From NCBI GenBank assembly GCA_947499955.1, contig CANMQI010000005.1, positions 186,001 to 250,000 on the forward strand: 64,000 bases of DNA, written 5' to 3'. The DNA is from an uncultured Granulosicoccus sp. Lineage in GTDB: Bacteria; Pseudomonadota; Gammaproteobacteria; Granulosicoccales; Granulosicoccaceae. Within the stretch, counting starts at the first letter, position 1. Each line of letters opens with the position of its first letter. A program made the translations under genes and the position numbers. Of the stretch, positions 48,443-57,734 are shown one piece after another. The notes below the pieces were generated by a model that saw nothing but the letters and a program-made list of their open reading frames with translations, searched no databases and was not told the origin of the DNA.

Positions 48443-49344
48443 CATCCCTTCAACCCTGCCATGACTACGCCTCGAATGATGAATCGTTGAAAGACCAGAA
48501 ACACGATCAGTGTGGGTAGAACCGAAATGGCAGCCCCGGTCATGACCAGCTCCCATTCAACTGCCTGCTCTACACTGAATGTCGTCAAGCCTACCGGCAA
48601 GGTGTACATATCCTGGCTGGTGGTGACGATCAACGGCCAGATGAAAGCCGTCCAGTTGCCCAGAAAGACAAAGATTGCCAGGGCGGCCAGCGCAGGCTTG
48701 ACCAGGGGCATGGCAACGCTCCACCAGATCTCCAGCTCATTGAGCCCATCGATACGCGCCGCTTCGATGAAGTCATCCGGTACGGTCTCGAAGAACTGCT
48801 TCATCAGAAACACACCGAATGCGGTCATCAACCCCGGGAACATGATGCCCCAGGTCGTGTCGAGCCAGCCGAACTGCTGGGACATCAGATACCAGGGAAT
48901 GACCAGCATTTCCGTGGGAATCATGAGCGTGGAGAGGATGGCGATGAACACGACGTAGCGCCCGGGAAAGCGGTATTTGCACAGGGTGTAGCCAACCAGT
49001 GCATCGAAGAAGACACTGGAGACGGTCGTCAGCGTGGCCACGATCAGTGAATTGAAGAACCACTGCAGGAAACGGCCATCCTCGAGCACATAGGTGTAGT
49101 TCTCCAGCGTCGGCTCTTCCGGCACCAGATTCAGGTTGTAGACCTCGAACGGAAACTTGAACGAGGTGGACATCATGTAGGCCAGTGGCATCACCATCAG
49201 TATGCCGCCGGCAAACAACAGCAACCAGCGCACATACTGCGCCCAGTTGCGCTTGACCGGCGCTGTGCTGCCGCGCAGCAGGGCCTCGGCGCTGGCCTGC
49301 ACCTCGAGATCGTTGATGTTGCTGTCCGACAGCTTCGCTGACAT
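48442..49344 (-). CDS. Sugar ABC transporter permease (UgpE/MalG type)
   Basis: A 300-residue CUT1-family inner-membrane permease with six predicted helices, the first at WLLLFAGGILMVMPLAYMMS. The EAA loop is EAARIDGLNELEIWWSVAMP, with the Gly at the usual place for coupling to the ATPase. The N-terminal polar tail of about 35 residues is longer than usual. It begins three bases after the other permease gene and its stop overlaps the lyase start. It forms the import channel with the partner permease. Confidence 0.92.
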   Translation of the reverse strand: MSAKLSDSNINDLEVQASAEALLRGSTAPVKRNWAQYVRWLLLFAGGILMVMPLAYMMSTSFKFPFEVYNLNLVPEEPTLENYTYVLEDGRFLQWFFNSLIVATLTTVSSVFFDALVGYTLCKYRFPGRYVVFIAILSTLMIPTEMLVIPWYLMSQQFGWLDTTWGIMFPGLMTAFGVFLMKQFFETVPDDFIEAARIDGLNELEIWWSVAMPLVKPALAALAIFVFLGNWTAFIWPLIVTTSQDMYTLPVGLTTFSVEQAVEWELVMTGAAISVLPTLIVFLVFQRFIIRGVVMAGLKG

Positions 49345-49347
49345 GAT

Positions 49348-50241
49348 CTACCGATCCCGTAACAGACGCAGCTGCAGCAGGCTGACAATCAGGAGAATGA
49401 CAAAGAGCACCACCGTCTGGGCAGCGGCATAGCCCATGTCGAAGCTGTTGAAAGCGGTGTCATAGATCATCAGTACCAGCGGCTTGGTCGAGTTCAGTGG
49501 GCCACCGGGGTTGTTGGTGGTCATGTTGAACACATGATCGAAGATGCGCAGAAAGCCGATGGATGAGAACACCACCAGAAACACGATGGTGGGTTTGAGC
49601 AGCGGCAAGGTGATCTCGGACATGATGGTCCAGCCCGAGACACCGTCGATATGGGCCGCTTCATAATAGGTCTTGGGGATGGCCCGCAGGCCAGCCATGA
49701 AGATGATGATCTGAAAACCCAGTCCTGCCCAGATGGCCGGTGCCAGCACTGCCGGCAGTGCATTGGTAGTGGAATTGAGAAACTCGATCTGCGCGATGCC
49801 GAAGCTTGCCAGGAAGTTGTTGAACAGACCGATGGGCACCGGTTGATAGAACCAGCGCCAGACCCAGGCCATGGCAACGGCACTGGTCATGAAAGGCAGG
49901 AAATACAGGGCGCGAATGGTGCCATGCAGAAAGCGCACCTTGTCGAGGTGATAGGCGATGATGAAGGCCAGCACCAGACTCACCGGCGTGCCGATGAGCA
50001 GATAGACAAAGGTATTGCGAAATACCTTCCAGAAGACCGGGTCGTGAAACAGGGTGACATAGTTGTCAAACCCTGCCCACGTCCGGGCTCCCAGCAGGTT
50101 CCACTCCTGAAACGACAGCACGATGGCATTGGCTGTCGGATAGAAGCGCACCACCACGTAGAACACGATCGGCACTGCCAGAAAACCCCAGGCCCAGAGC
50201 GTCTGTTTCTGTTTTACCGACAGTTTGTCGTAGAAGCTCAT
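49348..50241 (-). CDS. Sugar ABC transporter permease (UgpA/MalF type)
   Basis: A 297-residue permease with six membrane helices. The cytoplasmic EAA loop is YYEAAHIDGVSGWTIMSEIT, followed by LPLLKPTIVFLVVFSSIGFL. It has the standard FDNYVTLFHDPVFWKVFRNT stretch after the first helix seen in CUT1 permeases. It lies 44 bases downstream of the binding-protein gene and three upstream of the second permease, all in one operon. Confidence 0.92.
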   Translation of the reverse strand: MSFYDKLSVKQKQTLWAWGFLAVPIVFYVVVRFYPTANAIVLSFQEWNLLGARTWAGFDNYVTLFHDPVFWKVFRNTFVYLLIGTPVSLVLAFIIAYHLDKVRFLHGTIRALYFLPFMTSAVAMAWVWRWFYQPVPIGLFNNFLASFGIAQIEFLNSTTNALPAVLAPAIWAGLGFQIIIFMAGLRAIPKTYYEAAHIDGVSGWTIMSEITLPLLKPTIVFLVVFSSIGFLRIFDHVFNMTTNNPGGPLNSTKPLVLMIYDTAFNSFDMGYAAAQTVVLFVILLIVSLLQLRLLRDR

Positions 50242-50285
50242 CGAGCGCGGTTTTCCGGTACGTGCCGACGTGGACGGTTCAATAG

Positions 50286-51554
50286 CTACTGGTAGAAACC
50301 ATCCAGAATCGCCTGCTCGGCCTTCGCTGCCTCACTCAGACTGTCCTCGACGGACTGGCCTTCCAGCTCGATCCGGCTGACCATGTCGGTCATGAGCTGA
50401 CGCTGCCCGCTTTCATCAACGAACACCGTGGACTGCGCATACCCCAGGCCCTTGACGAAGGGGCCGTAGATCGGATCATTCTGGTTCTCCTCGGTCAGGG
50501 CTGCGGATGGCTTGGCCGGCAGCTCACCAACGGTCTCGAGCCAGATCTGCATGGCTTCATCCGAGGTGATATAGGCCATGAACTTCAACGCCGCGTCCAG
50601 CTTTTCGCCGGTGGCCTTGCTGGTGACGGCATTGACCCAGTAGGAGGAATAATTGGATTGTGTGCCATCCGGACCTGCCGGCAATTCAGCCACGCCCCAT
50701 TTCAGGCCGCGGGTATCGTTGAGTGCGCCAATACGGAATGACCCATCGATATGCATGCCCGCTCGTCCGGCCTTGAAAGCGGCCTGGGGCTCGTCCATGA
50801 AGGTACTGGCAGTCACACCGTGCTCCTGATCGAGCGCGACATACCATTCCAGTGCCTTGCGCCCGGCTTCCGAATCGTAGGCAACGGTTTTCAGATCGTC
50901 GGAATAGGGTTGTCCACCGAACTGTCGCAACAGCACTTCACGCCACCAGTGGTGATCCTGCGCTGTCATGCCAGAGGTCAGGCCCACCTGTGTCAGGTTG
51001 CCGGCACCATCACGTACCGTAAGCTTCCTGGCCACCTCTACCAGCTCATCCAGCGTGGCTGGAGGGTTTTCGATGCCAGCCTTGTCGAACAGACGCTGGT
51101 TGTAGAACAGGGCCAGCGAACGCACGGCCGTTGGCAACGCCATGTATTGCCCGTCTCGCTTCATCGCCTGCACCATCGGGAAGAACTCCTCGTCGATGGT
51201 CTCGACCGGGAAGGCATCGGTCGGCAGTGGCTGGATCAGCTCGGCATCCACGTAGTCATTCAACCAGCCGTAGAACAGCTGCACCACATCGGGGCCTTCG
51301 CCAGCCGGGATGGCTGCGGCCACCTTGGTTCGATAATCGGCATAGGGAAACTGATTGGTCTTGACCGTGATGCCCGGGTTGGCTGCTTCGAAGTTGTCTA
51401 TCAGGGTGTCCATGGCCGTGACACGCGCTTCGAAGAAATACTGCCAGTACTCGATTTCAACGTCCGCCCGCGCAACACCGGCTGCGAGTGTGCCGCTCAG
51501 GGCCATGACCCCGACGATGGCACTGACTGAAAACATCCGTCTACTCTTGCTCAT
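50286..51554 (-). CDS. Extracellular sugar-binding protein (family 1) of ABC importer
   Basis: A 422-residue periplasmic binding protein. The signal peptide (FSVSAIVGVMALSGTLAAGV) ends near ARAD; the mature part starts VEIEYWQYFFEARVTAMDTL. Family 1 features are PGITVKTNQFPYADYRTKVA, GPDVVQLFYGWLNDYVDAEL and MHIDGSFRIGALND. It is the first gene of the minus-strand operon and defines the importer as CUT1-like (oligosaccharide or sugar derivative). It diverges from the ROK regulator gene, with about 130 bases between the proposed starts that should contain the control region. Confidence 0.92.
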   Translation of the reverse strand: MSKSRRMFSVSAIVGVMALSGTLAAGVARADVEIEYWQYFFEARVTAMDTLIDNFEAANPGITVKTNQFPYADYRTKVAAAIPAGEGPDVVQLFYGWLNDYVDAELIQPLPTDAFPVETIDEEFFPMVQAMKRDGQYMALPTAVRSLALFYNQRLFDKAGIENPPATLDELVEVARKLTVRDGAGNLTQVGLTSGMTAQDHHWWREVLLRQFGGQPYSDDLKTVAYDSEAGRKALEWYVALDQEHGVTASTFMDEPQAAFKAGRAGMHIDGSFRIGALNDTRGLKWGVAELPAGPDGTQSNYSSYWVNAVTSKATGEKLDAALKFMAYITSDEAMQIWLETVGELPAKPSAALTEENQNDPIYGPFVKGLGYAQSTVFVDESGQRQLMTDMVSRIELEGQSVEDSLSEAAKAEQAILDGFYQ

Positions 51555-51608
51555 GCACGCTTCCTCTTGAATTTGGACAGTGGCCTGAACGAGATTATTA
51601 ACTCAAGC

Positions 51609-51619
51609 AAGTTGAACTT
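51609..51619. promoter_or_regulatory. Candidate operator between ABC operon and ROK regulator
   Basis: The perfect palindrome AAGTT-G-AACTT lies in a locally AT-rich stretch between the divergent binding-protein start (51554) and the proposed regulator start (51683). Position and symmetry suit a binding site for the adjacent ROK repressor. No second copy is obvious nearby. Confidence 0.4.
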
Positions 51620-51682
51620 ACAAGTCATTTGCGTTTATATCTATACCCTGTCCCGCGTAACAGGCAACGTAGAGTCCGTCAT

Positions 51683-52885
51683 TTGTCTTCAGGATCACCC
51701 ACGTTTACCGGCTCCAATGCCGAGCAGACTCGTCGCCACAACCGCTGTGTCGTGCTGGGTCAGATACGGCGTGCCGGCAGCATGGGCCGTGCCGACATGG
51801 CGCGTGCCAGTGGACTATCCGTACAGGCGGTCAGCAATATCATCGCCTCACTCGAACGCGATGGCATGCTGCTGGAAGCGGGTCAGCGCAGTCGCGGTCG
51901 CGGTCTGCCAGCGCCGCAATACGCACTCAACCCTGACGGCGGCTATGCGCTGGGCTTTGAAGTCCGACTGCATTCCACCAGCGTCACCCTGCTCAACCTG
52001 ATGGGGGAGCTGCGCCTGAGCCAACGGCTGCCACTGACCGATAACGACCCGTCGAGCGTCAGTCGGCAGTTACGCCAGCAGATGAGGACAGTGCTGGCAA
52101 ACACCGGTGTCGATTCACGCCTGCTGCTGGGTGCCGGTGTTGTCATGCCCGGCCCCTTCACCCCGACAGGTCTGGCCAACACCTCATCGGTATTGCCTCA
52201 CTGGCAGGATATCGATGCAGGCAGACTGTTCTCCAAGGCCCTGTCGATACCGGTTCTGGTGGAAAACGATGCCAACGCTGCCGCGGTCGGCGAGCACGTA
52301 TCCGGTTGCACTGAGAGTCTCAGCAACTACGCCTTCATCTATTTCGGGACCGGTGTCGGACTGGGTATTGTGCATCAGGGTCAACTGTTTCGCGGCGGTA
52401 GCGGCAACGCCGGCGAGCTGGGACATATCCTGGTACCCATGCCAGAAACAGGCATTGCCCCCCGGCCCGGCATTCCGATGCGCATGACGCCGCTTGAAAA
52501 CATGGCCAGTCGCAGCACCCTGCTACAGCGCCTGGCAGCAGCCGGCCTGAAAACCACCACCGATGCTGAACTGGAGGCCCTGGCAGCGGCCGATGATCCG
52601 GTACTGCAACAGTGGTTGCATGACGCCTCCGCATCCCTGTCTCACGCCGTCCATGTGGTGGAAAATCTGTTCGATCCGGACACTGTTGTCCTGGGTGGCG
52701 CCCTGCCCGATGCCATTCTGACACCTCTGGTAGAGGGCATTTCCCTGGCAGAGCATTCTACCGCCCAGCGCACGAACAGGGTCATGCCACGCGTCATGCA
52801 GGGGCACTCCGGCGCGTTTTCTGCTGCCCGTGGCGGTGCTGCACTGGTGATCAACAGTCTGTTCACTCCTCACACTCTTTCCTGA
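51683..52885 (+). CDS. ROK family transcriptional regulator
   Basis: A regulator of about 400 residues. An N-terminal winged helix-turn-helix (NRCVVLGQIRRAG, GRADMARASGLSVQAVSNII) precedes the ROK sugar-binding fold, with VENDANAAAVGEHVSG and YFGTGVGLGIVHQG. After GNAGELGHILVPMPETG the usual zinc-binding CxCGxxGC motif is absent: no cysteines stand there. Zinc-free ROK proteins are known, but the loss of a structural site is notable. No ATG fits; I propose the TTG at 51683, with another TTG at 51629 as alternative. It should control the divergent importer operon and the PIG-L gene downstream. Confidence 0.85.
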   Translation: MSSGSPTFTGSNAEQTRRHNRCVVLGQIRRAGSMGRADMARASGLSVQAVSNIIASLERDGMLLEAGQRSRGRGLPAPQYALNPDGGYALGFEVRLHSTSVTLLNLMGELRLSQRLPLTDNDPSSVSRQLRQQMRTVLANTGVDSRLLLGAGVVMPGPFTPTGLANTSSVLPHWQDIDAGRLFSKALSIPVLVENDANAAAVGEHVSGCTESLSNYAFIYFGTGVGLGIVHQGQLFRGGSGNAGELGHILVPMPETGIAPRPGIPMRMTPLENMASRSTLLQRLAAAGLKTTTDAELEALAAADDPVLQQWLHDASASLSHAVHVVENLFDPDTVVLGGALPDAILTPLVEGISLAEHSTAQRTNRVMPRVMQGHSGAFSAARGGAALVINSLFTPHTLS

Positions 52886-52900
52886 GTCAGAAGAAATTTC

Positions 52901-55315
52901 ATGTCATTTACCGACGTCGAACGACTGGAAGCCGAACATGGCCAACCCAGGGCGCTTGAACTGTATCGAGCCCTGGCAAGGCTGCAATCCTGTGTCTCCT
53001 TCATGAACACCGGCGCTCATCCGGATGATGAGACATCGCAGATGCTGGCGGCACTGGGTTTTCGTGATGGCCTGGACTTGTCGTATGCCTGTGCCAATCG
53101 TGGCGAAGGGGGACAGAATGTCATCGGCACCGAGACGCAGGCGACACTCGGCACACTACGCACGGCCGAAATGGAGAAAGCGGCGGCAATTCTCGATATG
53201 CGCCTGTACTGGCTCTCCGAATCTCCCGATGATGCAATCTTCGATTTCGGTTTCTCCAAGAGTGGCGAGGAAACACTCTCTCACTGGCAGCACGATCGCA
53301 CCTTGTACCGCTTCGTCAGCATCGTCAGACGAGAACGCCCGGATATCCTGTGCCCCACCTTTCTGGATATACCCGGACAGCATGGACATCACCGCGCCAT
53401 GACGGCCATGGCTCATCTTGTCATGGACCACGCAGCCGACCCTGATTACGAGTGCGACGAACTGCCGCCCTGGTCAGTCTGCAAACTCTATCTGCCGGCA
53501 TGGGGTGGCGGTGGCACAGCCTACGACGATGAACTGCCTCCACCACCGACGACACTGACGGTCAGTGCCGACGGTCATGATGACTGGACGGGCTGGACCT
53601 GGGCCAACATCGGCGAGCAATCTCGCCGTTTTCACCGTACGCAAGGCATGGGGCAATGGGTTCGCGCGGGCAGTGAGAGCAACTGGCCGCTGCACCTGGC
53701 GCGCAGTCGAACCGACGGCCCTGATGACAGCGTACTCAGCGGACTACCACGCAATCTGGCCGAACTGACGGAGTGGGTTGCCAGCTCCTCACCCGTGCGA
53801 GGGGTGCTGCTCGCCGCCCATGAAGCCATCGACAGAACTCTGGAAGCCTTTCCGGATTTTCCGGCCGTGGTACGTCAGGCCTCAAAGGCACTGGTCCTCA
53901 TCCAGACAGCGATGGATCAATGCCCTAATGACGCTCGCGATCAGTTGATCCACAGATTGCAGCGCAAGCAGACACAATTGTCTCGTGTGATTCGTCTCGC
54001 CCTGGGCGTTCGGGTGCATGCGCATTTCTACAAGAACGCCAGCGACCCTCGGGCCACTGACTTCTGGCAGCCTGGCGAACGTCAGGCATTCGAACTGGAA
54101 GTCGATGCTCGCCTGGCTCAGGACATGGGTAGCTGCAAGGTGAAGGCATCCATCAAGGTCGATGGTCCATGGCAGTTGATCAACGACACACTGGCCCTGG
54201 ATGCGAACGCCGAACCGTCCAACCCTTATCCGGACACCTGGCTTCCAGACCAGGCAGCGACACCCTGCATCGAGATTCGTATTGCCTTCAACAAGGTCAT
54301 GAGTACCAGCTATCTGCCGTTCGACTGCCCACCCGTGATACTGGCGGCGACTCGTGCGGAGCTGTTGCCCCGACAAGCCCTGATCAATACCAGGCTGCCT
54401 TCCGCATGCCTCGAGGTCGACATCAGAAAGTCTGTGCCAGAAACCGCAACACCCGAATTGTGCCTGCCAGACGGTTGGCAAGTGAACCGTCGTGACGCTG
54501 TCTTGCAGATCAGACCTGCGTACCCACTGGAAGAGGGATTGTACGAGCTGCCGCTGTTGCTGAACGGACAAGCGGCCATGCAGGCAAGCACTATCCGCTA
54601 TCCTCATGTCGATGCGCGTGCACTCAGCACCCCTGCCTGTGTATCGATCCGGGCCCTGAGTATCGAACTGCCCGATGTACGTGTCGGCTACGCCGGCGGT
54701 GGCAATGATGATGTCGCACACTGGCTTGAAGCCATGGGGTTGCCAGTCAGCCAGCTCGCTGATCAGGACCTGGATACGGCGGCCAGCCTGCGTCAGTGGC
54801 TGTCAGGTATCGACACCCTGGTCATTGGCCTGTTCGCCTACCGAAGTCGACCACAACTGAGTGAATCGAGCAGGATCATCAATGACTGGGTCGAGTCGGG
54901 TGGGCATCTGTTGACGCTGTACCACCGACCCTGGGATAACTGGGATCCGCAACGCACCCCACCCCGGATGCTGGAAATCGGGCAACCCTCCCTGCGGTAT
55001 CGTGTTACCGACGAAAAGGCAGCTGTCGAACACCTGGTTCCCGAGCACCCCTTGCTCAACTTTCCGAACCGGATAGGCCCTGCCGACTGGCAAGGCTGGC
55101 ACAAGGAGCGCGGCTTGTATTTTGCCAGGAAATGGGACGAGGCCTACACGCCGCTGCTGTCCATGGCTGATCCGGATGAGGCGCCCCACAAAAGCGCATT
55201 GCTCAGTGCAGAGATCGGCCGTGGACGCCATATCCATACCTCTCTGATACTGCACCACCAGATGAATCAGCTGGTTCCAGGCAGCTTCCGGCTCATGGCC
55301 AATCTGCTCAGTTGA
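52901..55315 (+). CDS. PIG-L family deacetylase with C-terminal amidotransferase-like domain
   Basis: An 804-residue protein starting 15 bases after the regulator gene. The N-terminal domain (about 30-300) is a zinc-dependent LmbE/PIG-L deacetylase: metal motif NTGAHPDDETSQMLAALGF and the later His cluster PGQHGHHRAMTAMAHLV. A middle region (about 345-560) resembles a beta-sandwich. The end (about 585-800; VRVGYAGGGNDDVAHWLEAM, IINDWVESGGHLLTLYHRP) looks like a ThuA/glutamine-amidotransferase-type fold without an evident catalytic Cys. No signal peptide is seen, so it should be cytoplasmic. It probably removes an acetyl group from an amino-sugar derivative taken up by the adjacent importer. 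Confidence 0.88.
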   Translation: MSFTDVERLEAEHGQPRALELYRALARLQSCVSFMNTGAHPDDETSQMLAALGFRDGLDLSYACANRGEGGQNVIGTETQATLGTLRTAEMEKAAAILDMRLYWLSESPDDAIFDFGFSKSGEETLSHWQHDRTLYRFVSIVRRERPDILCPTFLDIPGQHGHHRAMTAMAHLVMDHAADPDYECDELPPWSVCKLYLPAWGGGGTAYDDELPPPPTTLTVSADGHDDWTGWTWANIGEQSRRFHRTQGMGQWVRAGSESNWPLHLARSRTDGPDDSVLSGLPRNLAELTEWVASSSPVRGVLLAAHEAIDRTLEAFPDFPAVVRQASKALVLIQTAMDQCPNDARDQLIHRLQRKQTQLSRVIRLALGVRVHAHFYKNASDPRATDFWQPGERQAFELEVDARLAQDMGSCKVKASIKVDGPWQLINDTLALDANAEPSNPYPDTWLPDQAATPCIEIRIAFNKVMSTSYLPFDCPPVILAATRAELLPRQALINTRLPSACLEVDIRKSVPETATPELCLPDGWQVNRRDAVLQIRPAYPLEEGLYELPLLLNGQAAMQASTIRYPHVDARALSTPACVSIRALSIELPDVRVGYAGGGNDDVAHWLEAMGLPVSQLADQDLDTAASLRQWLSGIDTLVIGLFAYRSRPQLSESSRIINDWVESGGHLLTLYHRPWDNWDPQRTPPRMLEIGQPSLRYRVTDEKAAVEHLVPEHPLLNFPNRIGPADWQGWHKERGLYFARKWDEAYTPLLSMADPDEAPHKSALLSAEIGRGRHIHTSLILHHQMNQLVPGSFRLMANLLS

Positions 55316-55363
55316 CGTTGTGAGCGCAGAAGACATGAGCCTGCGCGTAGTCTGCATCAGAGT

Positions 55364-55384
55364 GCGGCAGGCTCAGGCTGCCGC
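55364..55384. terminator. Hairpin at the convergent ends of PIG-L and GGDEF-EAL genes
   Basis: A 7-bp stem GCGGCAG / CTGCCGC with a seven-base loop overlaps the stop of the minus-strand GGDEF-EAL gene and lies about 50 bases after the PIG-L stop. It lacks a T-run, so its role as terminator is tentative. Confidence 0.35.
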
Positions 55385-57727
55385 GCTGGTATCACAGCCA
55401 AAGCGTTCCTGCCACCAGGCGTTGAAATCGGCCACTGGCAAGGGACGCGAGATCAGATACCCCTGTACGACATCGTTACCCAGCTCCGTCAGTAAATCCC
55501 ATTCTGCCTGCGTCTCGACCCCTTCACTGACGACCTTCAGACCCATACCATGCGCCAGATCGATGATGGCTTTCATGATCATGGCCTTGGTACTGCCCGC
55601 TTCTATATCCGTCACGAAGGCCCGGTCGATCTTCAGCTCATCGATGGGCAGATCCTTGAGCTTGGACAGGGACGAATAACCGGTACCAAAATCATCAATG
55701 GAGATGGTCAGACCGAAACCTCTCATGGTGGCAAGCGTCTGCAGGGCTCGCTCGGTATCCTTCATCATGGCGCTTTCGGTCACTTCCAGAATCAATTGTG
55801 CGGGCGTTACCTGATGACGAATCAGCAGCGCCTTTATCCGGTCGAGCAGCAGCTCATCCTGCAGATCCAGCGCCGAGAGATTCACGGCCGCCTTCAGGTG
55901 AATCCCTTCTTTCTTCCAGCACCCCAGCTGCGCAATCACCGTATCGAGCACCCAACCTGTCAGCAATCCGATATTGCCGGAACTCTCGGCCAGACCGATG
56001 AATTCATCCGGCGCCATGAAACCATGTTCGGGATGAATCCAGCGCACCAGAGCCTCGACACTCTCCACCCGCCCTGAGTGCATGGTGATCTTGGGCTGAA
56101 AGTGAACCGTCAGCTCGCTCTGATCGACCGCCCTCTTGAGATCGGCAATGATCGAGAGTTTTCGTATATAGGATTCATCCCGGCCTGCCTCGTAATGGCT
56201 GACCGGAATCTGCAACTCCATGGAATCAGCCAGTGCAATACTGGCCCTTCTCATGGCCGCATCGACTGTACTGGCATGTTTGGGTATCAGTATGACACCG
56301 GCAGACAGCTCGGGAACCAGCTCGGCCTCCGACAGTGTGACCGGATGTTCCAGAGCCTCGATCCAGCGCAGAGCCAGCGACTCGGCCTGCTCGGCATTGC
56401 ATCGTGGCACCAGCACCAGAAATTCATCCTGTGAGACTCTGGCCACCAGATCAACATCGCTGCACAGGTCCGGCAATCGCTTAGCCAGGCCCTGCACCAT
56501 GGCCTCCCCGGCCTTGTGCCCCAGGGTGTCCACGATCTGCTTGTATCTTTTCATGCCCAGCAGAATCACGGCGTTGTCACGCTTCTTGATCCGGGCAATT
56601 TCCATCACACCCAGCAGCTGATCCTGCGCACGACGCCGATTGGGCATACCCGTCAGTTCATCATGATAGGCATGAAAGGTGATCGTGGCTTCGCGTTTGG
56701 CAATGCCGGCCTGCATCTCGCCAAAGGTCTGCATCAGCTCCCCGATTTCATCGCTGCGCTGAAAACCCTCTTCTGCCTCGATCTTGTTCTCGTAGTCGCC
56801 TTCCCGGATACGCAGGGCCACATTCGACAACTGCTTGAGTGGTCGGACCATGCCCCCCGCAAACCAGAATGCCAGAGCCAGTGCAATGATCAGACTCAGC
56901 CCCATGTAGATCAGCAGACGGTTGCGTACGCCGCGATAGCTCTCCAGCGCCGCATGCAATGAGGTATTCAACACGACAGTCACTGGCTGTACACCGCTAC
57001 TGATGGTGACAAGCTTGCTCAGATAGTCTTCACCATCGAGCTGCATGACGGGCGGCTCTTCAAGCAGAGTCAGCGCGCTCATCGCTTGCGGCAGATCCGC
57101 ACGATGAGCCTGATCAAGGCTTGAACCGAAAAAGTGGTTGGCAAGCCCATTGGCGGCAAAACTCACGTCCATTCCAACCTGTTCGGAGAAATCCAGGGCG
57201 GTGGCATCATCCAGCGAAAAACCCAGCACCAGCCAGCCGATGGTCAACGGCGCCTTGATCGGTACGCTGACCAGTTCCCGCGCATAGCCACCGACCACAT
57301 AGGTATCGGCACCCACCCCGTCACTATCGGCCGCCTCGGCAAGCATTCGATAGATTCTGCTGTCAGCCTCCAGATCATTCGACTCACCAAGCAGTTCACC
57401 ATCGGCCGTCACCAGCACAGCCAGATCGGCATCGATACGAGTGATGTTGTTGCGTAGCGCCGACAGCATCGTGGTCTTGTCCTGGCTTGCGATGGCAGCT
57501 CGAAAACCAAAGTCGGCTGCCAGCACCTGAGCGCTGGTCAGCAGCAGGTCCGATCGCCTGTCTACCAGTTGCACGATCAGAGACGATCCTGACTCCAGAT
57601 CTTCGCTCATCTGAACGCGAACATCGGAGGACAGTGTGCTCAGAACTGCCGAGAGATTGGCCAGCTGCACCAGCAGCACCAGTCCTGTCAGCAACAACAA
57701 CAACCTGGCCTTGAAATTCAACTTCAC
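55373..57727 (-). CDS. Membrane HAMP-(degenerate GGDEF)-EAL phosphodiesterase
   Basis: A 784-residue membrane protein. The first helix (LLLLLTGLVLLVQLANLSAV) is followed by a periplasmic sensor region (about 30-280), a second helix (LLIYMGLSLIIALALAFWFA), a HAMP domain (about 300-350), then GGDEF and EAL domains. The cyclase signature is lost: LVARVSQDEFLVLV replaces RxGGDEF. The EAL half is intact (SVEALVRWIHPEHG, LEVTESAMM, SIDDFGTGYSSLSKL, SEGVET), so c-di-GMP hydrolysis is expected. I use the GTG at 57727 (VKLNFKARLL), just after the upstream stop; the ATG at 57805 would lie inside the upstream gene. It pairs with the cupredoxin-like gene seven bases upstream. Confidence 0.92.
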   Translation of the reverse strand: MKLNFKARLLLLLTGLVLLVQLANLSAVLSTLSSDVRVQMSEDLESGSSLIVQLVDRRSDLLLTSAQVLAADFGFRAAIASQDKTTMLSALRNNITRIDADLAVLVTADGELLGESNDLEADSRIYRMLAEAADSDGVGADTYVVGGYARELVSVPIKAPLTIGWLVLGFSLDDATALDFSEQVGMDVSFAANGLANHFFGSSLDQAHRADLPQAMSALTLLEEPPVMQLDGEDYLSKLVTISSGVQPVTVVLNTSLHAALESYRGVRNRLLIYMGLSLIIALALAFWFAGGMVRPLKQLSNVALRIREGDYENKIEAEEGFQRSDEIGELMQTFGEMQAGIAKREATITFHAYHDELTGMPNRRRAQDQLLGVMEIARIKKRDNAVILLGMKRYKQIVDTLGHKAGEAMVQGLAKRLPDLCSDVDLVARVSQDEFLVLVPRCNAEQAESLALRWIEALEHPVTLSEAELVPELSAGVILIPKHASTVDAAMRRASIALADSMELQIPVSHYEAGRDESYIRKLSIIADLKRAVDQSELTVHFQPKITMHSGRVESVEALVRWIHPEHGFMAPDEFIGLAESSGNIGLLTGWVLDTVIAQLGCWKKEGIHLKAAVNLSALDLQDELLLDRIKALLIRHQVTPAQLILEVTESAMMKDTERALQTLATMRGFGLTISIDDFGTGYSSLSKLKDLPIDELKIDRAFVTDIEAGSTKAMIMKAIIDLAHGMGLKVVSEGVETQAEWDLLTELGNDVVQGYLISRPLPVADFNAWWQERFGCDTSAAA

Positions 57728-57734
57728 GCCTCGA

